Virus record (IMG/VR): IMGVR_UViG_3300033996_001720
Coordinates: 1 to 27,027 of that record
DNA: 27,027 bases
Reading direction: 5' to 3' (one strand)
From: a virus
A program made the position numbers and the translations under genes. Below the pieces are notes generated by a model. It was not told the DNA's origin. It made no database searches and worked only from the letters and a program-made list of their open reading frames with translations. Position 1 is the stretch's first letter, and the number at the start of each line of letters is the position of its first letter. Of the stretch, positions 4,379 to 13,462 are shown in pieces.

Positions 4379-6034
4379 GTGTCACAACATACATTAAAAG
4401 ATAAAAAAGGGTTGACGTTGAACGGAATGAAGTTCGACCCTATTCCTGATGCAAAGTACTTGTATGACTATGAGGAGATACTAAGTAAGGTTAAGGAAGG
4501 AACCTATAACGAGCTTGACACATATAGAGAATTATTCTTTAACGACTTATGGTTTGTCGTTTATTTTATACTAAAAGTTCCCCCTGCTAATCATCCATGG
4601 GTAGTTGATGTCTGTAAGGAAGTGCAGCAAGGTCCTAAGAATAGGACGTTAGACTTATGGGCAAGAGAACATTTTAAGACGACCATCCTTACCACGGCAG
4701 AGCCTATCCAGAATAGAATCAAAAGGGCTATCCTAGAAGGGTTTGAAGAAACTACTGGTATTTTTGCCTACAATAGACCAGTAGCAAAGGCTTTCTTAAG
4801 AGGGATCAAGAACATTTTTGAGCAGTCAGATCTACTAAAGGATATGTTCCCTCAAGTGTGCTGGAAAGAACCCCACAAGGAAGCCCCTAAGTGGTCAGAG
4901 GATGATGGCTTGGTGTTGAAGCGAACGGGGATGCAAAAGGAAAGTTGCTTTGAAGCCTATGGGCTAATTGAAGGTATGCCTACCTCTAAGCACTTTTCGT
5001 ATAGAATCTATGATGATATCTCAACACTGGACCTTGTTGAGACTGAAGCCTCAGTAGCCAAGGTCAAAAGTCGGTTCTACATGAGTGCAAACTTAGGAAC
5101 CATGACCGGAAAGCATAGGGTGACTGGAACGATCTATGATTTCAATGACATTCTTGTCGAGTTGTTGAATAAAAAGGACACGTCTGGGAATGATTTGTAT
5201 CATGTAAGAAAAAAACCAGCGACCCATGATGGGGAGTTTAATGGAGAGCCTGTGCTGTTGCCTCACGAAAGGAATGAGGAACTTAAAGTTGACCCGATTG
5301 CTTACGCAACACAGCAACTTATTGACCCAAGGCGTACTGGAGAGATAAGGAAGATCACCTCAGAGCTACTCGAGGAGGTGTTGCCCCACGATTTGCCTAA
5401 ACATTTGTTCAAATTTTTCACTATCGACCCTGCAGGTGACAAAAAGACCATCAAAAGAGCAAGGGATAGTTGGGCTATGATGATTTGTGGGGTGAGACCC
5501 TACATGGATGAGCTTGGACAGAGTGATTTGTACATTCTGGACATGATTATTGAGCCCATGGCCTTTGATGATGCCATGAAAAACATTGTCGACATGTTCC
5601 TTCGCAACGGAATTGTCTACCGGGTGGGAATAGAGAGCATCGGAAGTAGTATGATAGACATCCATGTAGCTAATGCTCTTCGCGCCAAGGGTAGGATTGT
5701 TACTTTGGAGAATGAGAACCTTGTAAAGCTCCATCCCGCTGGCAGGAAGAAGGCGTATCGGATAGAATCGGCGTTAAGTTGGCCCTTGAGTAACGGGAAA
5801 ATCAAAGTCTCGAAGGGGATTCCTGAAAACTACCGTAAGCGATTAAAAGAAGAGATGGACAAGTTTCCCTTTTGGCACGATGATGCTTTGGATGCGTTGT
5901 CGTATCAATATGATCTCTTTAAGGACTTTCGGTTTGCCCTCTTTAAGCCCCAAGAGTCTAAAGAGGATGCCTATGAGAGGAAGTATCAAGAGATGTTGCA
6001 AGCTAATTCTGGACATGGATGGATGACCGTATGA
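4379..6034 (+). CDS. terL: Terminase large subunit (packaging ATPase and nuclease)
   Basis: This is the motor that drives phage DNA into the prohead and cuts it. The ATPase half has a variant Walker A, WAREHFKTT (residues 94-102), and a Walker B, RIYDD (209-213). The nuclease half has the three acidic sites: D350 in FTIDPAGD, E419 in GIES, and D501/D502 with D505 in FWHDDALDA. The length of 551 residues is normal. The start is uncertain: GTG at 4379 has no ribosome site, and an ATG at 4427 (MKFDPIPDAKYL) would remove 16 residues. An in-frame TAA at 4364 rules out any start further upstream than that. The gene ends in an ATGA overlap with the portal gene. Confidence 0.93.
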   Translation: MSQHTLKDKKGLTLNGMKFDPIPDAKYLYDYEEILSKVKEGTYNELDTYRELFFNDLWFVVYFILKVPPANHPWVVDVCKEVQQGPKNRTLDLWAREHFKTTILTTAEPIQNRIKRAILEGFEETTGIFAYNRPVAKAFLRGIKNIFEQSDLLKDMFPQVCWKEPHKEAPKWSEDDGLVLKRTGMQKESCFEAYGLIEGMPTSKHFSYRIYDDISTLDLVETEASVAKVKSRFYMSANLGTMTGKHRVTGTIYDFNDILVELLNKKDTSGNDLYHVRKKPATHDGEFNGEPVLLPHERNEELKVDPIAYATQQLIDPRRTGEIRKITSELLEEVLPHDLPKHLFKFFTIDPAGDKKTIKRARDSWAMMICGVRPYMDELGQSDLYILDMIIEPMAFDDAMKNIVDMFLRNGIVYRVGIESIGSSMIDIHVANALRAKGRIVTLENENLVKLHPAGRKKAYRIESALSWPLSNGKIKVSKGIPENYRKRLKEEMDKFPFWHDDALDALSYQYDLFKDFRFALFKPQESKEDAYERKYQEMLQANSGHGWMTV

Positions 6035-8253
6035 CGAAATTCACTAAGACAACCCCTAATCCAGTAATAGGGCACGACCATATTGTTTTCCTTGATAATG
6101 ACAACCAGATAGCCCTCACCTCTGTTGATGATGGTCATAGCCACTCGGTTATGTGGATGAGCCCTTCGCTCGACCCTACGACCGGCCAGCCTGTTGGAGA
6201 AGGGTACTGGTATGTGGACTTAGCAGTGGATAAGGATGGTCAGGCGCATGGGCATGATCTTCTGCAGGAGTACCCTAAAGTCTTTGAACCCCAAGATAGG
6301 GATGAGGATGATCCTTTATTTGATGATGACACTTCCAAAGTTGCCGAAGTCGTTAACATCTATAGGGACTTAATGGCTCAGACCGAAGAGTCTTATGAGG
6401 AGTTTGATAAGGCTGAAGAGTTTTATTGTGGACAACAATGGGACGAGGAGGTTAAGCAAAAGCTCAATTCAACCAGTAGGGCCGCTCTCACTATCAACAA
6501 GATAGAGACCGGCATAGATGATTTGTGTGGGTTTCAACGGCAGAATAGAAGTGATTTCAGATACACACCACTAGAAGATGGAGACCAAAGGAAGGCGGAT
6601 ATCCTTAACATTGTGGCAAAGGATATTTGTAGTTTTAGCAACTTCCAAATGGTTGAGAGTGAAGTCTTTCTCGATATTTGTATCGGGGGTTTAGGCTTAT
6701 TCCACGTCAAGGTGGACTTTTCTAACAATATCGAAGGGGATGTGGGGATTACTCGATTCCCTTGGGAAAGAGCAAGGTTAGGTCCACACGATGAGTTGGA
6801 TGGTTCTGATAGAGAGGTGGATACCAAGCATCAATGGCTTAGTTTATCTCATGCAAAGGCAAGGTTCCCTGAATATGCCGAAGAGATTGACACCTATTGG
6901 GATGCCCTTCAAGAAAAGCCAAACGAAGAGTCCTTCCTTGCCGACATCAAAGACCCTTACGCCCATGGCACTCAAAGCTCAGTGGATTTAAGCGCGACCG
7001 ATTTGGTGAACGTTTCCCGCAGAGAGGTGTTGCTATTGGAGATGCTTCGAAAGGAATACTTCTATGCTCCTGCCATGGTATATGAACCAACCTCCGGGGT
7101 GTACGATGGTTTGGGGTGGTCAAAGAAGGATGTCAAAAGAGCTGCGACTATTCCCGGAGTAATTACCGCTCCAAGATACTCTCCAAAGATGCGAAAGACT
7201 GTCATCGTAGGTGGTGTGTTGGTATATGATAAGTCTCCTGCTCCAGTACCCGGAGACACTTTTAATCTCATCCCTGCCTATGGCAAGAGGCGTAGAGGCA
7301 GGTTCTGGGGGAAGGTCAGGTCCGCCATGGACCCTCAGAGGGAATTGAACAAGAGAACGAGTCAAACGATTGATATCGTTAATAGAATGATATCTGACAT
7401 CACCTACTATGATGATTCAACGTTTCCTGATGAGCATGACAAGAACCAGTTCATCAGAAACTCATCGACTCCCGGTTGGACTCAAAGACTTACCGATGTT
7501 AATAAGCGTCCGGTAAGAGAATCAGGTACCCAGTTCCCTGCCGAAGTTGCTCAGTTGATTGCAATGGCTGATGCTCAGTTGACGGCCATAATGAATATAA
7601 AAGCTCAGCCTGTAGCTACTGGCACCGATGGGGCTATATTGATGCAGCAAGTTAGAATGATGCTTGCAGGAAATGAGTATTTGTTTGATAATCTAATTAA
7701 GGCTAAGAAACAGTTAGCCAAATTGCTCATTCATTACATCCAAAAGTATTATACTCCTAAGAGAATCGTGAGACTGATCAGGAAATCTGCAGCGAAACAA
7801 CAAGGGTCTATGATCGGAGGCCAACCGGCAGAGACGTATTCCGATGAGGAAATACAAGCTCTATTCGAAACCTCTGATTTGAGTAGGTACGATGTAGATG
7901 TAAGTGAGAGCGCTTTCAGTCCGACTATGCGTGTAGCTACTCTTTTGGTGTTAAAAGAACTTGCGCAGCAGGGGCAACCCGTTCCCTTCCCTGTTATCAT
8001 TGAGTACATGGATATTCCGCAGGAAGCGAAAGACAAGATGTTACTTGCCTATAGCCAACAGCAACAAGCTCAAGCCTCTGCTCAGGAAGCTACTTCCGAG
8101 ATGGAGACAACTAAGACGGCTCTTGCTCAAGGCATTGTTCCTCCGAAATTCCGGTACCAGATGGAGCAACAGCAGAAGGAAGTTGATCAACTAAAAGCAC
8201 AAGAACAGCAGCAACAAGGGCAATTCCCCGCACCGGGAATCCTTAACCAGTAA
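6031..8253 (+). CDS. Portal protein, P22 gp1-like
   Basis: The 740-residue product matches the P22-type portal size (about 725) and contains the family-like stretch EEFYCGQQWDEEV followed by LNSTSRAALTINKI and GFQRQNR. It forms the dodecameric DNA channel at one capsid vertex. The ATG at 6031 overlaps the terminase stop (ATGA), which is why I prefer it; an in-frame ATG at 6019 would add four residues. The first 80 residues are an unusual histidine-rich extension with HDH, HSH and HGH pairs (H15/H17, H36/H38, H73/H75). The C-terminus is glutamine-rich (about residues 670-740), like the helical barrel end of P22-type portals. Confidence 0.9.
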   Translation: MTKFTKTTPNPVIGHDHIVFLDNDNQIALTSVDDGHSHSVMWMSPSLDPTTGQPVGEGYWYVDLAVDKDGQAHGHDLLQEYPKVFEPQDRDEDDPLFDDDTSKVAEVVNIYRDLMAQTEESYEEFDKAEEFYCGQQWDEEVKQKLNSTSRAALTINKIETGIDDLCGFQRQNRSDFRYTPLEDGDQRKADILNIVAKDICSFSNFQMVESEVFLDICIGGLGLFHVKVDFSNNIEGDVGITRFPWERARLGPHDELDGSDREVDTKHQWLSLSHAKARFPEYAEEIDTYWDALQEKPNEESFLADIKDPYAHGTQSSVDLSATDLVNVSRREVLLLEMLRKEYFYAPAMVYEPTSGVYDGLGWSKKDVKRAATIPGVITAPRYSPKMRKTVIVGGVLVYDKSPAPVPGDTFNLIPAYGKRRRGRFWGKVRSAMDPQRELNKRTSQTIDIVNRMISDITYYDDSTFPDEHDKNQFIRNSSTPGWTQRLTDVNKRPVRESGTQFPAEVAQLIAMADAQLTAIMNIKAQPVATGTDGAILMQQVRMMLAGNEYLFDNLIKAKKQLAKLLIHYIQKYYTPKRIVRLIRKSAAKQQGSMIGGQPAETYSDEEIQALFETSDLSRYDVDVSESAFSPTMRVATLLVLKELAQQGQPVPFPVIIEYMDIPQEAKDKMLLAYSQQQQAQASAQEATSEMETTKTALAQGIVPPKFRYQMEQQQKEVDQLKAQEQQQQGQFPAPGILNQ

Positions 8254-8279
8254 TCATAACCATAAAAGGAATTCCAACC

Positions 8280-9158
8280 ATGGAACCAACCGAAACAGAT
8301 ACCCTTGAGACAACCGGAGATTCCGAAACTCAAGAGCAGGAATACATTGATTTATACGAAGCCAGTGATGAGGATCTTGATGCTTTCTTAGATTCGTCTG
8401 ATGAGGACTATCAAGAAGAAGGCATCGATGAGCCAGAGGAAGAACCTGTAGATGAGCAGGCTCCAACAAAACAGCAAGGCGAGAGCATCGAGGCAAGGCT
8501 TGCCAGACTTGAAGCAGAGAACGCCAATCTCAAGAATCAAAGGCGCGATACCCAAAGTTTTTTGGGGCGCAGAGCAACGGAGATCGGCGAACTACGAGCG
8601 CAATTAAGGCAAGCTCATTCACAACTTGAAGCCAAGTTGACTGAAGAAGAAGACACTCTCCCCCCAAGGGAAGTGGCTAAACTTCAGGGACAGATTGAAC
8701 GAATCGAAACCAGAGATAGGGAACTCCAAGGCGAGCACGCCATGGAAGTCGCTAAGGATACGGTAAGAAAGCACGTTCAGCCTTGGCAAGAGATGAACAA
8801 TGATATTGCTTCCGTGTTGTTATCCGATGGAATTCCGGAAGAGAAGGTAATTGCTTTTATTCAAGACCCCTATCAGTATGCATCAGGAACGGAGATCGTT
8901 CACCTTGCAAACAGGGCTAAGGCGGTACGAATAGCGACTATCCTGCTAGAAGAGAATAAGGCTTTAAAAGCCCAGTTAGCTGGAAAACCTCAAAAGCCCT
9001 CACCTGCCCGTAAGGTAGTTGAGAATCTTTCTCAAGCAAGTCAGCCCGGAGTCAATGGAGTACAACGTGGAAGAGTGCCTCAGTCTCGTCCGGTTTCCCG
9101 TGAAGATGTTGCGGGACTTAGTGATGCAGAGATCGATAGGATCTTAAAGAAAAAGTAG
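8280..9158 (+). CDS. Capsid scaffolding protein
   Basis: The 292-residue protein has a strongly acidic N-terminus (about 1-65), a long charged coiled coil (about 68-160), and a basic C-terminus with SREDVAGLSDAEIDRILKKK. This layout, between portal and coat genes, is that of a P22-type scaffold, which directs coat assembly and leaves before packaging. A lysine-rich C-terminal helix binds coat in P22, and the same role is inferred here. AAAGGA at 8264-8269 is a good ribosome site for the ATG at 8280. No protease-like motif is visible. Confidence 0.85.
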   Translation: MEPTETDTLETTGDSETQEQEYIDLYEASDEDLDAFLDSSDEDYQEEGIDEPEEEPVDEQAPTKQQGESIEARLARLEAENANLKNQRRDTQSFLGRRATEIGELRAQLRQAHSQLEAKLTEEEDTLPPREVAKLQGQIERIETRDRELQGEHAMEVAKDTVRKHVQPWQEMNNDIASVLLSDGIPEEKVIAFIQDPYQYASGTEIVHLANRAKAVRIATILLEENKALKAQLAGKPQKPSPARKVVENLSQASQPGVNGVQRGRVPQSRPVSREDVAGLSDAEIDRILKKK

Positions 9159-9170
9159 GCACCACTAATT

Positions 9171-9192
9171 CTCGTTTCTAATTTTTAACGAG
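9171..9192 (+). promoter_or_regulatory. Hairpin overlapping the coat gene ribosome site
   Basis: CTCGTT (9171-9176) pairs with AACGAG (9187-9192) around a 10-nt loop. The right arm overlaps the GAGG of the coat gene ribosome site (9190-9193), so folding could affect translation or mark an mRNA processing point ahead of the most highly expressed gene. Confidence 0.4.
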
Positions 9193-9202
9193 GATTATAA
9201 AA

Positions 9203-10231
9203 ATGTCAGATACGTCGGTTTCTACCAGTAACAACCTACGAAAATTAGCGTGGGAAGAGAAGCTATTTCGCGACTCTATGAAGGAGAGCTATTTTGCTCG
9301 ATTTCTAGGGAAGGATGAGGGTTCTGTTCTCCAAGAAAAAACACAGCTTGAAAAGCAAAAGGGTGACAAGATTACCTTTGGTCTTATTCAGCGGCTTGAT
9401 GGTGCAGGGGTTACCGGCACTCAACCGCTAGAAGGGAACGAAGAAGAACTAGAAACCTACGATTTTAACGTAGAGTTAGAGCTCTACAGGCACGCAGTAA
9501 GAACCAGAGGTTCTTTGGATGAAAAGCGGCCAGTTTGGGATATGCCAAGCGAAGCGCGTTCAGCATTGAAAGTTTGGGGAACAGAGAAGATCGATGCTCT
9601 TACTTTTGCAGCTCTGCAACTAGCTCCTTCTAAAATATTCTACAACAACTCCTCCGCAGTCCTAACAGCCACAACAGTTGAGGCTACCGCTAAGTCTGCT
9701 CTTACTAACGCCACGAACTCATTGTTGACACTCGATACTATTACCAAGATCAAGACTTGGGCAAGGACTGGGGGTAACAGAACTCAGACTCCAATAAGAC
9801 CAGTTCGGATTGATGGTAAGGAGTTTTATATCATGCTCGTGCATCCCGATGTATTTGCTGATATCAAAATGACTTCCGAGTACAAGCAAGCTAACCGAGA
9901 AGCTCGTGAGCGTGGCCAAGACAACCCATTGTTCCGTAATGCTGACTTTGTTTGGGATGGTGTAATCGTGCATGAGCATGAGAACGTTTCTATTGCTACG
10001 GATGGCGGTGCTGGCTCTCAAGCGTTTGCCAGAAACCTTTTTCTAGGTGCTCAAGCAGGGTGTTGGGCATGGGGCAAGCGTCCTTACACCATAGAAAGAG
10101 ATTTCGATTATGGTGAGAAGAAGGGGTACTCGTGGAACATGATGGCTGGTGTTAAGAAGTCAACGTTTAACTCCAAGGATTATGGAGTGTTGAGCGTTTA
10201 CTCTACTAGAACAAACATCTCTGGACTGTAA
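9203..10231 (+). CDS. Major capsid protein, N4-gp56-like
   Basis: The 342-residue product begins with LRKLAWEEKLFRDSMKESYF and FARFLGKDEGS, followed by EKQKGDKITFGLIQRL and a VELELYRHAVRTRG segment. I recognise this pattern from the N4-gp56 family of major capsid proteins (HK97-like fold). It is shorter than N4 gp56 (about 400), so an insertion domain may be missing. GAGGA at 9190-9194 is the ribosome site for the ATG at 9203. Position directly after the scaffold gene supports the call. The coat polymerises around the scaffold to form the head. Confidence 0.85.
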   Translation: MSDTSVSTSNNLRKLAWEEKLFRDSMKESYFARFLGKDEGSVLQEKTQLEKQKGDKITFGLIQRLDGAGVTGTQPLEGNEEELETYDFNVELELYRHAVRTRGSLDEKRPVWDMPSEARSALKVWGTEKIDALTFAALQLAPSKIFYNNSSAVLTATTVEATAKSALTNATNSLLTLDTITKIKTWARTGGNRTQTPIRPVRIDGKEFYIMLVHPDVFADIKMTSEYKQANREARERGQDNPLFRNADFVWDGVIVHEHENVSIATDGGAGSQAFARNLFLGAQAGCWAWGKRPYTIERDFDYGEKKGYSWNMMAGVKKSTFNSKDYGVLSVYSTRTNISGL

Positions 10232-10290
10232 TTCCTACTTAGGGATTTGGTACTTTACAGATATAAATTTTTAGAAAGGAATTATAAGAC

Positions 10291-10773
10291 ATGCCTACAT
10301 ATCAAGCTGGCGGACAAACCGCTTTTAATGCCAAGCAAGGCAAGGGACATATCACGGGGACTAGGAGAGTTAGCGGTCTATTCACAATAGGAACCGATAA
10401 TTCCGCTACCCTTGCGAACAACGATGTGTTGCAGATGGTGAAGATTCCAGCCGGAGCAAAGATCGTTGACATGTATCTTGCTTGTTCGGACATAGATAGT
10501 GGTGCCAATACTATTACGCTCGATATTGGAGATAGTGATGATGTTGATAGATTTTTCGATGGTAGTACCTTAGCTCAGGCGGGTGGTCACTTCGGAACTT
10601 CAGCTCAAGCTCGACTCGGTGCGAACATCACTGCAGCCAACTTTTTCGCTAATCCCTGCTGTAAGCTGTTCACAGTAGCGGATACAATCGATATCTTGCT
10701 TTTAACTATTGGTACTGCAGCAACTACCGGGTTTATTCAGTTGGATGTTGAGTATACTTTTGACACGGTGTAA
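10291..10773 (+). CDS. Putative capsid decoration protein
   Basis: The 160-residue protein follows the coat gene and is rich in beta-forming, alanine and aspartate stretches (MVKIPAGAKIVDMYLACSDI, TLDIGDSDDVDRFFDG). Small beta-rich proteins with an 'IPxGAxI' strand and a 'DIGD' motif next to phage coat genes are often head decoration or cement proteins, so that is the likely role by position; I cannot name a proven family. AAAGGA lies about 10 nt before the ATG. The next gene starts 2 bp after its stop. Confidence 0.55.
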   Translation: MPTYQAGGQTAFNAKQGKGHITGTRRVSGLFTIGTDNSATLANNDVLQMVKIPAGAKIVDMYLACSDIDSGANTITLDIGDSDDVDRFFDGSTLAQAGGHFGTSAQARLGANITAANFFANPCCKLFTVADTIDILLLTIGTAATTGFIQLDVEYTFDTV

Positions 10774-10775
10774 TC

Positions 10776-11471
10776 ATGGCGCTTGGGTACAGTTGGACAT
10801 TAACCAGAGACGATATTATTAAGTCGGCACTTCGGAAGATCGGAGTGTTAGGCATTGGTGAAACCGCCGAAGCAGAGATGATAACCAACGGTGCCCAAGC
10901 TCTCAATGGTGTCTTAAAGGAGTGGAGTGGAGCGCATACTTCCCCTTGGAGGTTCACTAATATCTCGGTCCCTACCGTAGCCTCTCAGAACTATGTGTCC
11001 CTTACAGGTAGTGGTGTTACAAACATAATGGCCATATTAAAAGCCACAATAGCTACGGTAAGTACTAGATCGGATGTCATTCCTTTGGAAATAAAGGAAT
11101 CTACCGATCATTTTGAACTGCAAAACGACACTACTGATATTGGCAAGCCTGTTTATGGCGCTATCCCCAGTGGAGGATCTTCTGATATTCAATCTCTGTT
11201 GTTAAGTCCAATTCCAGATAAGGTTTACTATATCGATGTTGAAGTGTTGCGACCTTTTCAGGATTTTGGAGCCGGAACAGATGCTATGCAAATGTCTAGC
11301 ACGTGGGGCAGTGCGCTAATTTATGCTACTGCTGCAGAACTATGCCATGAATATTCTTGCCCGATGAATGAACGACAAACCATGAGGCAGGAAGCAATTA
11401 GAACGCTCAAAATTGCCAAATTAAGTACTCGTGAACGGCCTACCAACCCCGTCAGATCGGGGTATTATTAA
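10776..11471 (+). CDS. Head-to-tail adaptor, P22 gp4-like
   Basis: The 231-residue product begins with YSWTLTRDDIIKSALRKIGV and continues with EMITNGAQALNGVLKEWS, the helical start typical of P22 gp4-type tail accessory factors. A beta-rich insert follows, then a helical stretch (WGSALIYATAAELCHEYSCP) ending in an arginine-rich tail. It is longer than P22 gp4 (166 residues). Such proteins bind under the portal after packaging and begin to close the channel. It is placed just before the gp10-like gene, as in P22. No clear ribosome site is visible; translation is probably coupled to the gene upstream. Confidence 0.85.
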   Translation: MALGYSWTLTRDDIIKSALRKIGVLGIGETAEAEMITNGAQALNGVLKEWSGAHTSPWRFTNISVPTVASQNYVSLTGSGVTNIMAILKATIATVSTRSDVIPLEIKESTDHFELQNDTTDIGKPVYGAIPSGGSSDIQSLLLSPIPDKVYYIDVEVLRPFQDFGAGTDAMQMSSTWGSALIYATAAELCHEYSCPMNERQTMRQEAIRTLKIAKLSTRERPTNPVRSGYY

Positions 11472-11474
11472 CCA

Positions 11475-12983
11475 ATGCCAACCTATCCAATACCCCACAA
11501 CGCTCCAAGTATTCCAGATCCTAAGCCGACTAGCGATCCTAAGTTCATGGGGCCTAAACGGAATATGTATGTGGATATTACTGGGACAATCCGCTCCAGA
11601 CCGGGAGTAAAGGCTACTGAAAATGTGGGCTTGGCGGGTTCTATTGTTGAAGGTATGGTTCAAAGGACCAATGGGACCAATAAGATACTAACTTGCTCCA
11701 GAAATGGAGCAACAGTCTACTGGGATGAGCTGAATATAAATAGCGGACCTACCTCTATTACGACAAATAGAGAGTTGACGACGACTCTAACGTTGGGATT
11801 ATCAATTAGTCAGAAGCCAAGCATAATTTCTTACACGGCTTCCTCTAAATTATTCCTTAGTTATCCTTCTGCCCAGAATATAAATACCTATATAAACCCT
11901 ACATCAGAGACAAATTTTAATCTAACCAGCGCAGGATTCACTCCGGCATGGGGCTCCACAAGGATTGGAAAGGCCGTATACTTAAATAATATGATCGTTG
12001 CGTCTGAAACCATTCCAACTGGAGTAAGCACCGATATTGTTCGATTCTCCAATGTGGGAGATCCTCTTACTTGGACAGCAGGAGATTTTTTTACTGCCGA
12101 ATCTAGTGGTGATTACGTTACAACGTTAGAAACTCTAAACGGAAATCTGTTGGTATTTGGGCCACAGAATATAGAGATTCGAGAATACGACGGGAGTTCA
12201 TTCCCCTTAGTTCCCGGAGGGATTATCAATGTTGGCGTAGCCGCAGGGGGGAGTGTTTGTAAGTTTGACGATGCTCTTTACTTCATCGATTACCAAAAGA
12301 GGTTATTTACTTCTGATGGAAGGCAGGTTCAGCTTTTGCCATTCTCCTACAATGCTTACCTGATGGAGAATCTTTCTTATCAACTTGGCAGCTTTACTCA
12401 AATGTATGCCGTTATGTATCGAGGCAAGAGACTCTTATTCATAAATGATAGGGCGAATCCTGGAACTAAAGCGTTAGTTTATGACTTGGACAATCAAGAC
12501 TCTTATGAGTGGGACTGGGGCACTACTTCCAGCATAGGATTAGGATGGAGCTGTTTATTGAGCTTTCCTTATATTGAGAAAGAAACCTTAATAGCGGGAA
12601 GTGCTGATTCAGTAAAAGTTGGTGTTCTTGCTGAAGATTACCACTCAGGATTTGCAGGAACGGAAACCCAAAGAAAAGGGATTACCACTGGATGGATAAA
12701 TCACGGCACTAATAAGGTTAAAAAATCGACTGAATTAAGAATCTATGTTGAGCAACAACCCATTTCGGGTCAGTATCCAGTAGTTACCGTTCGTTATAAG
12801 AACAACGGGAGCACTTCCATCACAGCAACGAGAACTCTAACTCCTTCAGCCGCGACTTATCAGTATGCTTGTTATCGATTAAAGGCTTTAGGCCACTATC
12901 GAGAACGTCAGTACGAAATATTTACCGACAGTGCTGCAGCATTTAGGATAGCTCGAATAGAGGAGGATGTAACCTTTTTATGA
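11475..12983 (+). CDS. Packaged-DNA stabilisation / tail hub protein, P22 gp10-like
   Basis: The 502-residue beta-rich protein starts with short linear segments (YPIPHNAPSIPDPKP) and RSRPGVKATENVGLAG, then has repeated strand pairs (TLETLNGNLLVFGPQNIEIR, LYFIDYQKRLFTSDGRQVQ) that suggest a beta-propeller. The RSRPG start and the FSNVGDPLTWTAGDF segment resemble P22 gp10-type proteins (P22 gp10 is 472 residues). These proteins form the tail hub or nozzle below gp4, which seals the head and holds the tail fibres. It overlaps the next gene by 4 bp (ATGA). Confidence 0.85.
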   Translation: MPTYPIPHNAPSIPDPKPTSDPKFMGPKRNMYVDITGTIRSRPGVKATENVGLAGSIVEGMVQRTNGTNKILTCSRNGATVYWDELNINSGPTSITTNRELTTTLTLGLSISQKPSIISYTASSKLFLSYPSAQNINTYINPTSETNFNLTSAGFTPAWGSTRIGKAVYLNNMIVASETIPTGVSTDIVRFSNVGDPLTWTAGDFFTAESSGDYVTTLETLNGNLLVFGPQNIEIREYDGSSFPLVPGGIINVGVAAGGSVCKFDDALYFIDYQKRLFTSDGRQVQLLPFSYNAYLMENLSYQLGSFTQMYAVMYRGKRLLFINDRANPGTKALVYDLDNQDSYEWDWGTTSSIGLGWSCLLSFPYIEKETLIAGSADSVKVGVLAEDYHSGFAGTETQRKGITTGWINHGTNKVKKSTELRIYVEQQPISGQYPVVTVRYKNNGSTSITATRTLTPSAATYQYACYRLKALGHYRERQYEIFTDSAAAFRIARIEEDVTFL

Positions 12984-13459
12984 CAATCTTAGGATTACCC
13001 AGAGAGGGACGCTTTGATTTTAGAATGAAGTCGTGGCTTGAAAACCTGGCTAAAAAGTCAGTGGTCGCCCCTCCTACAAAAGTGATAGTTAATGCAGATA
13101 TCACCATGGTGGGTGGTGGGACGGCTATAACTGGAGGTGGCGAGATCATAGAGATGCCCCTTGGTGATTCTGGGATTATATTTGTTTGGTGTTGGTTCAC
13201 AGTGAACCTTACCTCCGTAGCAGGAACTACAGGGATCACTCTACCCATAAGCGAAGTAGCTGCAGCACTTCCCAATGCAGCATGTTTCCCTTTTTATAAT
13301 GGAGTAGGTACGCGATTAAGGTTCCTACGGGCACAAGTAAACACAGGTTTAGCTACCTTTACTATTGCACCGATATCTTATGATGATGTGCCGAACAACT
13401 ATGCGTTCTACACAGGATCTCAATCCTTTAATGGTAACTTTTGCTATAAGGTGGCTTAA
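12980..13459 (+). CDS. Small unknown structural protein
   Basis: The 159-residue product starts MTILGLPREGRFDFRMKSWLENLAKKS, an amphipathic N-terminal helix, then turns beta-rich with KVIVNADITMVGGGTAITGG and GIIFVWCWFTVNL. It starts in an ATGA overlap with the gp10-like gene, so the two are translationally coupled. In P22 this position holds the tail needle, but no trimeric coiled coil is visible, so I do not assign that. A tail-tip or fibre-attachment role is possible. I do not recognise the family. Confidence 0.6.
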   Translation: MTILGLPREGRFDFRMKSWLENLAKKSVVAPPTKVIVNADITMVGGGTAITGGGEIIEMPLGDSGIIFVWCWFTVNLTSVAGTTGITLPISEVAAALPNAACFPFYNGVGTRLRFLRAQVNTGLATFTIAPISYDDVPNNYAFYTGSQSFNGNFCYKVA

Positions 13460-13462
13460 GAG

